Source of the DNA: Pseudomonas helvetica
Lineage (GTDB): Bacteria > Pseudomonadota > Gammaproteobacteria > Pseudomonadales > Pseudomonadaceae
Direction of reading: 5' to 3'
Assembly (NCBI RefSeq): GCF_039908645.1
Contig: NZ_CP150917.1
Coordinates: 1,026,501-1,090,500, forward strand
Length of the DNA: 64,000 bases
The position numbers and the translations under genes are program-made. Under the pieces are notes generated by a model. It did not search any database and had not been told where the DNA came from. It worked only from the letters and a program-made list of their open reading frames with translations. The stretch's first letter is position 1, and each line of letters begins with the position of its first letter. Positions 16,845 to 25,300 of the stretch are shown here, in pieces.

Positions 16845-17972
16845 ATGCTGTTCGCAGACGAAGACAAGTTAGTTGAACAAGCGGTGCAGGAGAGTTGCAT
16901 CCAGGGTCAGGCTTTGTTGCCTGAGCTGGAAGGCAAAACGTTCCGCGAGCAATGGTTGCTGGCAGCGGCGACAGGGCTGCTGCGCACCTCCAATAGCACC
17001 GTGACAAACAAGCTCGCGATGGTGGAAGGATTGGGCATGAGCGGTCTGAGTCCTGCCCTTTGCTATGCGCTGGCTTCACAGTTGTTCGGTATGCAATTGC
17101 CTATGCAGCCCTGGCTGAATGCCGAACAGCGCAAACAACTGGCAGGCCTGGAAACCGGAGAGACGCTGTTGTGTCACGCGCTGACTGAAGTGCAGGGCGG
17201 TAGTGATCCGAAGTCGATGGAAACCGTGGCTGAACGTCAGGCGGACGGTAGTTATCGGTTGACGGGCGAGAAGCGCTTCATTACCGCCGCCCCGGTAGCC
17301 GATCACGCTTTGGTGTTCGTTCGTACCGGCAAGGGCCGATCACCATTCGATTTATCAGTCGCACTGGTTGACCTGTCGGATGCGGGCGTAGTGCGCAGTG
17401 AGCCGCTGGACAAGACCGCGTTGCCCGGCGTACCGATGGGGGTGTTGACCTTTGACGGTGTGCGGTTGGAAGAGCACAGCCTGTTGGGAGGCGAGGGGGC
17501 GGGTTTCTCTGTAATGACCGCGACCACGACCTGGGAACGAGCGCTGCTGATGGGGTATGCACTAGGCCCCATGCACAGGATGCTGGATCAGACGGTGGAG
17601 TGGAGCCGGGAGCGAATTCACTTCGGTAGATCCATGAGCTCCAGTCACCTGGTGGCGGGGCATGTGGCCGACATGAGCATGTACCTTTACCGTTCGCGAA
17701 AACTGCTCTACGGCATTGCGCGGCGCATCGATGCCGGGGTGACGATTCGTCAATTGAGCGGTGAGGCCGCGATGGTAAAGATTTCGGTTTCTGAAGACTT
17801 TACGCGGCTGTCGCAGTTGGCAGCCCAGTTAGGTGGTGTGCGTTCTTACATCGCCGATTCCGGTCGGGCGATCGATCTCATCAGCCCATTGGCGTCAATG
17901 ACCTATGCGGGGGCGAACGATCTGCTACGTATCAGCGTGGCGCGCCAGGCTGGTTTGCCAGTCGAGAACTGA
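16845..17972 (+). CDS. Acyl-CoA-dehydrogenase-like flavoprotein, prolyl-carrier oxidase candidate
   Basis: 375-residue protein of the acyl-CoA dehydrogenase fold. Visible features are the flavin-binding A-L-T-E-V-Q-G-G-S-D (about 118-127), the G-E-K-R-F-I-T segment, the W-E-R-A-L-L-M-G-Y region followed by S-R-E-R-I-H-F-G-R, and the C-terminal Y-A-G-A-N-D that replaces the common F-G-T-x-E. This W-E-R-A / R-x-x-F-G layout recalls PltE/RedW-type enzymes, which oxidise prolyl-carrier protein to the pyrrole thioester (or to 1-pyrroline, as in anatoxin AnaB). The ATG at 16845 has GAGAGGG upstream; a GTG at 16842 is also possible. It lies 29 bp after the carrier gene. Confidence 0.82.
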   Translation: MLFADEDKLVEQAVQESCIQGQALLPELEGKTFREQWLLAAATGLLRTSNSTVTNKLAMVEGLGMSGLSPALCYALASQLFGMQLPMQPWLNAEQRKQLAGLETGETLLCHALTEVQGGSDPKSMETVAERQADGSYRLTGEKRFITAAPVADHALVFVRTGKGRSPFDLSVALVDLSDAGVVRSEPLDKTALPGVPMGVLTFDGVRLEEHSLLGGEGAGFSVMTATTTWERALLMGYALGPMHRMLDQTVEWSRERIHFGRSMSSSHLVAGHVADMSMYLYRSRKLLYGIARRIDAGVTIRQLSGEAAMVKISVSEDFTRLSQLAAQLGGVRSYIADSGRAIDLISPLASMTYAGANDLLRISVARQAGLPVEN

Positions 17973-18016
17973 GCGCTCGCTAGAGTTTTTGAATCATATA
18001 CATAAGGTCAACGCAT

Positions 18017-19198
18017 ATGGCTTTGCCACATCAAATCGATGAAATTCTCACGTTGGTGGATCGCATCGGTACACGGCTGGTCGACTTGGCTCCGTTGGTA
18101 GATAACCAACAATCGGATAGTAGCGAGAGCTATCAACTGATCAAGGAGTCTGGTCTGTTGGGCTTGCTGATCCCTCGCGAGGCTGGGGGGGCGGGTCTGA
18201 ATTATATGGAATATAGCCAGGTTCTGGCGCGACTTGCTCAGTATGACGCGGCAACTGCGCTGGGATTCAATATGCACAATGTGGCGCTTGGCTCGTTATG
18301 TGAGTCGGCGGGGAAATCGCTGTCAGCGGCTGCGGATGCCTTTCGCTCCTGGGTATTTGATGAGGTGATATCGCACAACAAGATGTTTGCATCTGCGACG
18401 TCAGAGCTGGGTAGTGGTGCGCGGTTGCGAGGTATCCAGACACATTACCGCCCGCATGAAGGCGGCTTCCTGCTCAATGGCAACAAGTCTTTCGTGTCGT
18501 TGGCAGGCGCTGCAGACTATATCGTAGTAACGGCAAAACCTGAGGGTAACGACAGCGACAGCGAAATCAGCCACTTCGTGGTCGGTCGCAATGACGAAGG
18601 TGTGCGTTACGGCCAAGTTTGGGACGGGTTTGCCATGAATGGTACCCAGACCGCCAGCATGACTTTTGAAAATGTACTTTTGACCCGCCAGCGTTTGTTT
18701 CTGGCAGTCGAAGGGATGTCTTTATTCAAGCTGGTACGTGAGCCTCATTGGATGATTTCCGGTTATACCGGTGTTTATCTTGGGATTGCTACCGCGTTGC
18801 TGCAACACATCACCGAGGCCGTGCGTTCCACGCCTTCCCAACTCGAATCCAGCGCGATCCATCAGGAAGTAGGCCGGCTATCGGCTGAGTTGCAAGCGGG
18901 TCGAGCGTTGCTGAATGAGGCCGGCACACTCATCGTGCAACGGCGCGGAACGATAGAGGCGAATGCCGCTGTGCATGCTGCCAAGTACTTCATCGGTGAG
19001 CTTGCGCCAAAGATGGCAATGGCGGCGGTCAAGATTTGTGGTGCGAGCACATTGAATCGTAGCCGACCGCTGGAACGATTCCTGCGCGAATCGTTCTTTT
19101 GCAGTGTTATGCCGGCCAAGCCAATGGACTGTCTGGAGTACTTAGGCAAGGCCCAACTGGGGGTTAATCTGTTCGATGCACGACAGATTAACTGGTAG
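18017..19198 (+). CDS. Second acyl-CoA-dehydrogenase-like flavoprotein
   Basis: 393-residue flavoprotein of the acyl-CoA dehydrogenase superfamily, only distantly like its neighbour. The N-terminal helical domain has G-L-L-G-L-L-I-P-R-E-A-G-G-A-G-L (about 45-60). The middle domain has G-N-K-S-F-V-S-L-A-G-A-A-D-Y, and the C-terminal domain R-S-R-P-L-E-R-F-L-R-E-S. The layout is closer to the branch that includes DszC/HsaA-type flavin monooxygenases than to fatty-acid dehydrogenases, so it may hydroxylate or perform a second oxidation on the carrier-bound intermediate. It begins 44 bp after the first flavoprotein and ends 6 bp before the exporter gene. Confidence 0.78.
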   Translation: MALPHQIDEILTLVDRIGTRLVDLAPLVDNQQSDSSESYQLIKESGLLGLLIPREAGGAGLNYMEYSQVLARLAQYDAATALGFNMHNVALGSLCESAGKSLSAAADAFRSWVFDEVISHNKMFASATSELGSGARLRGIQTHYRPHEGGFLLNGNKSFVSLAGAADYIVVTAKPEGNDSDSEISHFVVGRNDEGVRYGQVWDGFAMNGTQTASMTFENVLLTRQRLFLAVEGMSLFKLVREPHWMISGYTGVYLGIATALLQHITEAVRSTPSQLESSAIHQEVGRLSAELQAGRALLNEAGTLIVQRRGTIEANAAVHAAKYFIGELAPKMAMAAVKICGASTLNRSRPLERFLRESFFCSVMPAKPMDCLEYLGKAQLGVNLFDARQINW

Positions 19199-19204
19199 TG
19201 ATTC

Positions 19205-20407
19205 ATGCGAGTCTCAACCCAATTCAGACGCGCCGCCTGGCTCAGCACTTATCTGTTGTTGGTGGTGATGATGGTGGGGACCTTGCCGACACCGTTGTAT
19301 CCGCTCTATGCCACGCAATTAGGCTTGTCTCCATTTGTGGTGACGTTGGTATTCGCGTCCTACGCACTCGCCATCCTGTTCAAACTGATGGTGTTTGGTC
19401 GATTGTCTGATTTGTTGGGCAGACGCGCAGTGCTGGGGCTGGGGCTCGGGCTGACATTTGCCAGTCTGTTGAGTTTTTTGCTCTGGCCCACGTTAGCCGG
19501 TTTGTTCGTCGGGCGAATATTGTCCGGGATGGCAGTAGGGTTGATGGTGGGGGCCACGACTGCCTATCTGAGCGAGTTGCTGAGTAATCGGTCACTCGCG
19601 GCGCTGATCTCCAGCTTGAGCAACATGAGCGGTTTGGGGCTTGGGGCGTTACTGTCTGGCTGGGTGGCAGAGACGGCCGCGCAGCCGCTCCATGCCAGTT
19701 ATATCGCGCTGCTGTTCATGCTGTTGCCGGGTTTGCTGTTGCCATGGCTACCCGAAACAGTGATCCACGGAGGTACTCGTCCACCGTTGCGATTGCAGCG
19801 ATTGAGGATACCGAGTGAGATGCGGCAAGCCTTTATGGCCGTGGCAATGTCGGTGTTGTGCGGCTTTAGCTTTCTTGGCTTGTTCGCCGCACTGGCTGGT
19901 CGTTTCCTCGCAATTGGATTGCATCACAGTGGCCTTCTGTTGAGCGGAGGCATTGTCTTTTTGACTTTCTGCAGTGCTGCAATCGGCCAGTTGCTGGTGT
20001 TGCGATTGTCGCCCCGTCGAGTCGTTCCCGTTGGTGTCTGGCTGCTGCCCTTGGCTTTGGCCTGTGTCTGGCTGGCCTTTCATTTTGCATCCTTGTCCTT
20101 GTTCCTGGGGGGAGCGGTCTTGGGAGGGATGGGTGCGGGCATGGTGCTGCGCGCAGGTCTGGGACTGGTGACGATGTTGTCTCCTGCCGATCGTATTGCG
20201 GAGGTCAGTTCAGGCTTTTTCGTCGCGGCCTATTTGGGGTTGATTGTGCCCGTGGTCGGGGTGGGTTTGCTTTTGTCCGTATGGGATATGTCTTCAACCA
20301 TTGGCCTGTTCGGCGCACTGGTGACGATATTGGTGATTTTCAGCAGCCGTGCGGTTTTGGGGCTTGGCCCGGCACCCGGTTTGCCTATCGCAGTAGGGGG
20401 TGAATGA
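19205..20407 (+). CDS. MFS transporter, probable product exporter
   Basis: 400-residue membrane protein with about twelve hydrophobic helices. The MFS loop between helices 2 and 3 reads G-R-L-S-D-L-L-G-R-R, and helix 1 has P-T-P-L-Y-P-L-Y, a motif common in drug/metabolite efflux members. Placed in the middle of the biosynthetic operon (6 bp after the flavoprotein gene and overlapping the hydrolase gene), it is best read as the exporter of, or immunity pump for, the pathway product. Direction of transport is inferred from context only. Confidence 0.82.
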   Translation: MRVSTQFRRAAWLSTYLLLVVMMVGTLPTPLYPLYATQLGLSPFVVTLVFASYALAILFKLMVFGRLSDLLGRRAVLGLGLGLTFASLLSFLLWPTLAGLFVGRILSGMAVGLMVGATTAYLSELLSNRSLAALISSLSNMSGLGLGALLSGWVAETAAQPLHASYIALLFMLLPGLLLPWLPETVIHGGTRPPLRLQRLRIPSEMRQAFMAVAMSVLCGFSFLGLFAALAGRFLAIGLHHSGLLLSGGIVFLTFCSAAIGQLLVLRLSPRRVVPVGVWLLPLALACVWLAFHFASLSLFLGGAVLGGMGAGMVLRAGLGLVTMLSPADRIAEVSSGFFVAAYLGLIVPVVGVGLLLSVWDMSSTIGLFGALVTILVIFSSRAVLGLGPAPGLPIAVGGE

Positions 20408-21201
20408 TGGCGACGATCTCGCTGAATGGCGGAGAAATTGATTATTTGCTGATCGACGGTGAGTCAGATCTTCCTCCGCTTGTACTGCTGCATGAGGGGC
20501 TCGGTTGCATTGCGATGTGGCGACGTTTCCCTTATCGACTGGCAGCAATGACCGGACGCCGAGTGCTCACTTATAGCCGCTATGGTTACGGTCACTCGTC
20601 TCGAGCGGATTTGCCACGTCGTTCTGACTATATGCACGTGGAGGCGCAGCAGGTATTGCCTGAACTGCTGGAAAAACTGCAGCTTCGCAATCCAGTGCTG
20701 GTGGGGCATAGCGATGGCGCGTCTATCGCGCTGCTCCATGCGAGCAAATTCCCTGTTGCGGGGCTGGTGCTGTTTGCGCCACATGTTTTCGTCGAATCCA
20801 TCACCTTGAGCGGCATCGACGCCGCGCGAAATTCGTTCCTGGCCGGGAACCTGGAACGACAACTCGCTCTGTTTCACCCCGACCCCAAAGCAGTCTTCGA
20901 GGGGTGGAGCAGTGTCTGGAGGTCCGATCATTTTCTTGACTGGAATATTGAGCCGTGCCTGGCCGATATCCATTGCCCTGTCTTGTTGTTGCAGGGAGAT
21001 CGAGACGAGTACGGAACGCTGGCGCAGCTGAGCGCGATTCAACGCAAGGTACCCGCAGTGGTCACCCCGCATTGCCTGATCGATTGCGGACACTCGCCGC
21101 ATCTTGATCAGACCGCCCACACACTTGATCTGATAGTCGAATTCTTCGACCAGATGACGGGCGTATCGCCCAGAGCCGAATTGGCGTCCGCGTCGATTTA
21201 A
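20407..21201 (+). CDS. Alpha/beta hydrolase, possible releasing thioesterase
   Basis: 264-residue alpha/beta-hydrolase. The oxyanion region L-L-H-E-G-L-G comes first. The nucleophile elbow is V-G-H-S-D-G with Ser102, an acid candidate lies in Q-G-D-R-D-E, and the histidine in D-C-G-H-S-P-H. In an operon with a carrier protein such an enzyme commonly releases the product by thioester hydrolysis, or removes misprimed acyl groups; this is inference. The first ATG (20404) overlaps the exporter stop, and the second ATG (20407) sits better behind the GGGGG ribosome-binding stretch. Gap to the PanB-like gene is 42 bp. Confidence 0.82.
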   Translation: MATISLNGGEIDYLLIDGESDLPPLVLLHEGLGCIAMWRRFPYRLAAMTGRRVLTYSRYGYGHSSRADLPRRSDYMHVEAQQVLPELLEKLQLRNPVLVGHSDGASIALLHASKFPVAGLVLFAPHVFVESITLSGIDAARNSFLAGNLERQLALFHPDPKAVFEGWSSVWRSDHFLDWNIEPCLADIHCPVLLLQGDRDEYGTLAQLSAIQRKVPAVVTPHCLIDCGHSPHLDQTAHTLDLIVEFFDQMTGVSPRAELASASI

Positions 21202-21243
21202 GAGGTCCTTCCTTCAACGCTATTTTCGCGAGGAGCTAACTTC

Positions 21244-22068
21244 ATGAGTACCGCAATCAGTGAAACCCGCCGTCTAACCGTACCCGACATCAGGGCTTGC
21301 AAGGGCAACCGCAAGATCGTGTCGTTGACCGCGCACAATCGATCGCTCGCTGAAATCGTTGACGAATTTGTCGACGTTATCCTGATGGGGGATTCGACCG
21401 CGATGGTTGCCTACGGGCAGCCCAACACACTGGATTTCACTTTGGATCAGACGATCCAACACAGTCGCGCGGTAGTGCGTGCTACACGTCGCGCGTGTGT
21501 GGTGGCTGATCTGCCGTTCGCCTCCTATCAGGAGTCGCCGGCTCAGGCTTTCCGCAGTGCAGCGCGGTTGATGAAGGAAGCGAATGTCGCAGCGGTAAAA
21601 GTGGAAGGTAATGCGGCCATGGCGCCCACCGTGCAGTTTCTGGTGGAGCGGGGCATTCCAGTGATGGCGCATATCGGGTTGATGCCCCAGTTCGTCAACA
21701 CCATGGGTGGGTTCAAAGCCCAAGGTATGGATGAGCAATCGGCAGACTCTATCTGTGAGGCAGCCATGGCGATGGAATCAGCAGGGGCCTTTTGCATTGT
21801 GCTGGAGGGGGTAGCAGAGCCGCTGGCCCGAGAGTTGACCGAGGTACTGCGCGTGCCGACGATCGGAATCGGGGCCTCGCCCGCGTGCGATGGCCAGGTG
21901 CTGGTGATCGAAGATATCCTGGGTCTTGGTGGTGAGTTCGTACCGCGTTTCGCTAAACGTTATGTCGATGCCCATGCTGTTATCCGCGATGCAGTGGGCC
22001 AGTACGCATCGGATGTCCGCAATGGCTGCTTTCCTGAACTCTCGCACTGCTTTGGAGTGAAACGCTGA
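21244..22068 (+). CDS. PanB-like hydroxymethyltransferase paralogue
   Basis: 274-residue protein of the ketopantoate hydroxymethyltransferase family, which moves a hydroxymethyl group from methylene-tetrahydrofolate to a 2-oxoacid. Metal ligands and catalytic residues of PanB are kept: the Asp in L-M-G-D-S, the Asp in V-A-D-L-P-F, Lys and Glu in V-K-V-E-G, the Glu in V-L-E-G-V, plus I-G-I-G-A and D-G-Q-V-L-V. The N-terminal T-A-Y-D-Y box is instead T-A-H-N-R, and the G-H-D-S-T-L-P-V-T region is G-Q-P-N-T-L-D-F-T, so the acceptor may differ. AGGAGC precedes the ATG. No panC follows. As last gene of the operon it probably acts in the pathway rather than in pantothenate synthesis. Confidence 0.85.
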   Translation: MSTAISETRRLTVPDIRACKGNRKIVSLTAHNRSLAEIVDEFVDVILMGDSTAMVAYGQPNTLDFTLDQTIQHSRAVVRATRRACVVADLPFASYQESPAQAFRSAARLMKEANVAAVKVEGNAAMAPTVQFLVERGIPVMAHIGLMPQFVNTMGGFKAQGMDEQSADSICEAAMAMESAGAFCIVLEGVAEPLARELTEVLRVPTIGIGASPACDGQVLVIEDILGLGGEFVPRFAKRYVDAHAVIRDAVGQYASDVRNGCFPELSHCFGVKR

Positions 22069-22410
22069 CATTAATGCTGCTTGACTCGGAGTGCTCGGCA
22101 AGCGTTCGAGCTACCCCCTCTTAAAACTCAGACCTTAAGGGGATTGCGCGCAGACTGATAGAGGAAGTCTATGCACAAGCGGGGTCGCTTCAGCTTCGCT
22201 GCGGCTGACGAACGCGCCGGCATCCATTTCCCGCTCTATCATGGTCGCCCGGGGTTTTGCTTCGAGCTGGGTATTGAATGTGTGTGTCTGTTGGGGTCAA
22301 CCTTTACGTCTGATTTGGGCGTGCCATTGGTGGGGGCCTTTCTTTCTAAACCTCGCCATCGCTTTTCGCACGGTACCAAAAATGTGCCATTAACTTTTTC
22401 AGGAACGCCC
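22069..22410. other. Gene-free gap after the biosynthetic operon
   Basis: 342 bp without a supported gene. An open frame from 22171 runs into the next gene but has low-complexity shadow-like content before the true start at 22411. I see no clear intrinsic terminator for the biosynthetic operon; the strand change in base composition suggests this is the edge between accessory and core DNA. Confidence 0.4.
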
Positions 22411-23055
22411 ATGGACGCTGCCAAACCCGCTCTGATTCGCGAGACCTTTCCCGTTGGGCCGTTGCAGTGCAACTGCACGATCATCGGTGATCCGATCACC
22501 AAGAAGGCCATCGTTGTCGATCCGGGTGGCAATCATGAGTTGATTCTGGCGCGGCTCGAGGCGTTGGGGTTGAAGGTGGTGAGCATCATTCATACACACG
22601 CGCATCTGGATCACTTCCTTGCGTCGGGCCAGTTGAAAGAGAAAACCGGCGCGACGTTGCACCTGCATAAAGAGGATCAGTTCCTTTGGGACAATCTGGA
22701 GATGCAGTGCCAGATGTTCAGGGTGCCATACACGCCGGTGCCATCGCCGGATCGTTGGTTGGCCGATGATGAAGAGCTTGCCTGCGGTTGTGGCGTGGCA
22801 TTGCACACGCCGGGTCATACACCGGGTTCCATGAGCTTTTGGTTTTCTGAGGCTAAGCTGCTGATTGCCGGCGACACGCTGTTTCGTCGCGGGGTAGGGC
22901 GTACGGACTTGTGGGGCGGTGATCAGGCGACCATCGTGCGTTCGATCAAGCAGCGTTTGTACACCCTTGATGAAGAGGCGACAGTCATCACCGGACACGG
23001 TCCCGATACTCGTCTGGGCGATGAAATGCGTGAAAATCCTTTTGTGCGGGCCTGA
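22411..23055 (+). CDS. MBL-fold metallo-hydrolase (glyoxalase II-like)
   Basis: 214-residue metallo-beta-lactamase-fold hydrolase. The metal-binding signature H-T-H-A-H-L-D-H (61-68) is intact, followed by T-P-G-H-T-P-G and A-G-D-T-L-F, and a final G-H-G-P. This pattern is that of the YcbL/GloB-type hydrolases, which cleave thioesters such as S-lactoylglutathione, though the C-terminal glutathione domain of full GloB is absent. CAGGA lies six bases before the ATG at 22411. It begins the conserved stretch leading to trpS. Confidence 0.85.
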   Translation: MDAAKPALIRETFPVGPLQCNCTIIGDPITKKAIVVDPGGNHELILARLEALGLKVVSIIHTHAHLDHFLASGQLKEKTGATLHLHKEDQFLWDNLEMQCQMFRVPYTPVPSPDRWLADDEELACGCGVALHTPGHTPGSMSFWFSEAKLLIAGDTLFRRGVGRTDLWGGDQATIVRSIKQRLYTLDEEATVITGHGPDTRLGDEMRENPFVRA

Positions 23056-23171
23056 TTTTCCGGGCTGCGTAATGGCCTGATGGAATTTTTGCCTTAGGTC
23101 GTGTTCCAACGCCCGCAGGGGTCTATTGCCAACGTCCGTTGCACCACAGAATGTAAAAGTAGGAGCTCTCC

Positions 23172-23900
23172 ATGTTCACCTCGAGTCGTTTGATTATTGT
23201 CGCTACTGCCGTGGCCATGCTGGCTGGCTGTGCCAACCAGAACCCGTATGACAATCAGGGGCAGGCCGACAGCGGCTCCACGGGCATGAGCAAAACCGCC
23301 AAGTACGGCGGCCTGGGTGCGCTGGCCGGTGCTTTGGCCGGTGCAGCCATCGACCACAACAACCGTGGCAAGGGCGCGCTGATTGGCGCCGCTGTTGTCG
23401 GTGCTTCCGCCGCCGGTTACGGTTACTACGCTGACCAGCAGGAAAAGAAACTGCGCGCCAGCATGGCCAACACCGGGGTTGAAGTGCAGCGTCAGGGCGA
23501 TCAGATCAAGCTGATCATGCCGGGCAACATCACCTTCGGTACCGACTCGGCAAACATCGCTCCAAGCTTCTACCAGCCGCTGAACAACCTGGCCGGTTCG
23601 CTTAAAGAGTTCAGTCAGAACCAGATTGAAATCGTCGGCTACACTGACAGCACCGGCAGCCGTCAGCACAACATGGACTTGTCCCAGCGTCGTGCTCAAA
23701 GCGTGGCAACTTACCTGACGTCGCAAGGTGTCAGCGGTGCCAACCTGTCGGCACGTGGTGCCGGTCCGGATAACCCGATTGCCAGCAATGGCGATGTCAA
23801 TGGTCGGGCGCAGAACCGTCGTGTAGAGGTTAACCTCAAGGCGATTCCGGGTCAGCAGTATGGCCAACCTGCCCAGCAGCAAGGTCAGCAGTACCAGTAA
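23172..23900 (+). CDS. OmpA-family outer-membrane lipoprotein (YiaD-like)
   Basis: 242-residue lipoprotein. The signal peptide ends in L-A-G-C (Cys20). A glycine-zipper region follows (about 48-95, rich in G-A-L-A-G-A and A-A-V-V-G-A). The C-terminal OmpA domain (about 115-225) has the peptidoglycan-binding N-x-x-L-S-x-x-R-A-x-x-V pattern, here M-D-L-S-Q-R-R-A-Q-S-V, and ends with the conserved N-R-R-V-E-V. The tail is glutamine-rich. It probably links outer membrane and peptidoglycan. AGGAGC precedes the ATG, and a strong terminator follows. Confidence 0.9.
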   Translation: MFTSSRLIIVATAVAMLAGCANQNPYDNQGQADSGSTGMSKTAKYGGLGALAGALAGAAIDHNNRGKGALIGAAVVGASAAGYGYYADQQEKKLRASMANTGVEVQRQGDQIKLIMPGNITFGTDSANIAPSFYQPLNNLAGSLKEFSQNQIEIVGYTDSTGSRQHNMDLSQRRAQSVATYLTSQGVSGANLSARGAGPDNPIASNGDVNGRAQNRRVEVNLKAIPGQQYGQPAQQQGQQYQ

Positions 23901-23930
23901 CAAAAAACCTGACTGAACCCCAGGTGTAAA

Positions 23931-23971
23931 AAGCCCGCCCGATTCTCAGCAGATCGGGTGGGCTTTTTTTT
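23931..23971 (+). terminator. Intrinsic terminator after the OmpA-like lipoprotein gene
   Basis: Stem AAGCCCGCCCGAT pairs with ATCGGGTGGGCTT around an 8-base loop, followed by a run of eight T. It ends the transcript about 30 bp after the stop codon. Confidence 0.9.
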
Positions 23972-24004
23972 GGTTCTTCACGGATTACCGGGAAACACAG
24001 CAAC

Positions 24005-24044
24005 AAAAAAGCCCTCGGACATCACCTGTCCGAGGGCTTTTTTT
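24005..24044 (-). terminator. Bidirectional terminator before zapG
   Basis: Perfect stem GCCCTCGGACA/TGTCCGAGGGC with short loop, A-run on one side and T-run on the other. It serves the minus-strand gene that ends at 24063 and also blocks read-through from the left. Confidence 0.88.
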
Positions 24045-24062
24045 ATGTCGCGTGAAACCGGG

Positions 24063-24500
24063 TTATTTCTTCAAGCCGTAATGCTCGTCGAGCATGCCAG
24101 GGGAGTTCGGCATTTTCGGCGCGTAATCGCGTGGCGGCTCCTGATTGCGTGGCGGCGTCAGACGTTCCCGTGGCGCTTGCACGGCGGCCTCGGAGTGCAG
24201 GGCGGCCAGCAGGCGTTGGCGAGTCTGTTCGTCCAGGGCCAGGCGGTTGGCACCCTCGGCGAGGTGGTCTTGCACTTCCTGATAGCTCTGAGTGAGCTTC
24301 TTGACCAGCGTTGCGGTGCTGTTGAAGTGGGTGACCACTTCATTCTGATAGTTGTCAAAACGTTCCTGAATGTCATCCAGCTGACGTTGCGTGCTGCTAG
24401 GCGCGGCATTCGGCAGAAGGCGGGCGATCAGGAAACCAATGGCGACACCGGCAACCAGGGCAAGAGTCGGCAACAACCAAACTAAGAGCGAGTGTTCCAC
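24063..24500 (-). CDS. zapG: YhcB/ZapG family cell-envelope and division protein
   Basis: 145-residue inner-membrane protein of the YhcB (DUF1043) family, implicated in division and envelope synthesis. One N-terminal membrane helix (about 6-28, with G-V-A-I-G-F-L-I-A-R) is followed by a cytoplasmic coiled coil (about 35-100, with Q-L-D-D-I-Q-E-R-F-D-N-Y-Q-N-E-V) and a proline-rich tail. The start is GTG at 24500 with AGGAAGG upstream. It is a single-gene transcript, divergent from the hydrolase gene. Confidence 0.85.
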   Translation of the reverse strand: MEHSLLVWLLPTLALVAGVAIGFLIARLLPNAAPSSTQRQLDDIQERFDNYQNEVVTHFNSTATLVKKLTQSYQEVQDHLAEGANRLALDEQTRQRLLAALHSEAAVQAPRERLTPPRNQEPPRDYAPKMPNSPGMLDEHYGLKK

Positions 24501-24646
24501 GAGTCCTTCCTCTATAAACGGCTTTGCTTTACGTTAACGGCTCGGACCTGCGCTGTATACCGCGACGAGATCGCAATCATGCCAGGCACAGACTTTTAGC
24601 TAGACGAGTCGACCCTTCGAGAGGTCACGGAGTTCCTTCCTTGCTT

Positions 24647-25276
24647 ATGCGTGAAACCCCTGTATTGATTGATGGCCCGGTGGGCCAACTGGAAGCCTTG
24701 TACCTGGACTCCCCCGAGCCACGTGGCCTGGCGCTGATCTGTCACCCCAATCCGGTGCAGGGCGGCACCATGCTCAATAAAGTCGTTTCGACCTTGCAGC
24801 GCACTGCCCGCGACGCCGGTTTGATCACATTAAGATTTAATTACCGTGGCGTCGGTGCGAGCGCCGGCACGCATGACATGGGCACCGGCGAAGTCGATGA
24901 CGCTCAAGCCGTGGCCGAATGGTTTCGCGCCAAACACCCTGGTTTGCCGATGACCCTGTTCGGTTTCTCGTTCGGTGGTTTCGTTGCGGCGAGCCTCGGC
25001 GGACGCCTGGAAGCCAAGGGCGAGCAGCTCAAGCACGTGTTCATGGTCGCGCCGGCGGTGATGCGTCTGGGCGATCAGGATCAGCTGCCGCAGCACGGCG
25101 AACTGACGCTGATCCAGCCAGAATCCGACGAAGTCATCGATCCGCAACTGGTTTACGATTGGTCTGACGCCCTCGATCGCCCCCATGAGCTGCTGAAAGT
25201 GGCAGAATGCGGACACTTTTTTCACGGCAAGCTGACCGATCTCAAGGATCTGATCCTGCCGCGCCTTTCGAATTGA
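24647..25276 (+). CDS. Alpha/beta hydrolase (dienelactone-hydrolase-like)
   Basis: 209-residue alpha/beta-hydrolase of the type near trpS in many pseudomonads. Visible features are C-H-P-N-P near the oxyanion site, F-N-Y-R-G-V-G-A-S, the nucleophile elbow G-F-S-F-G-G, an acidic residue in Q-P-E-S-D-E-V-I and the histidine in G-H-F-F-H-G. It probably acts on a small ester or lipid, substrate unknown. ATG at 24647; an in-frame TTG at 24641 lies at a better distance from GGAG (24629-24632) and may be the true start. It ends 24 bp before trpS. Confidence 0.82.
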   Translation: MRETPVLIDGPVGQLEALYLDSPEPRGLALICHPNPVQGGTMLNKVVSTLQRTARDAGLITLRFNYRGVGASAGTHDMGTGEVDDAQAVAEWFRAKHPGLPMTLFGFSFGGFVAASLGGRLEAKGEQLKHVFMVAPAVMRLGDQDQLPQHGELTLIQPESDEVIDPQLVYDWSDALDRPHELLKVAECGHFFHGKLTDLKDLILPRLSN

Positions 25277-25300
25277 TTGCAGTCTGATAAGCGATTACCC

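Noticed and set aside
15027..22068. Reading the operon as fatty-acid or branched-chain acid breakdown
   Set aside because: There is no enoyl-CoA hydratase, thiolase or CoA transferase; a discrete carrier protein and an NRPS-type adenylation pocket argue for biosynthesis.
22171..22410. 80-codon N-terminal extension of the MBL hydrolase
   Set aside because: It has shadow-like composition and no domain; the ATG at 22411 has a ribosome-binding site and the normal family N-terminus.
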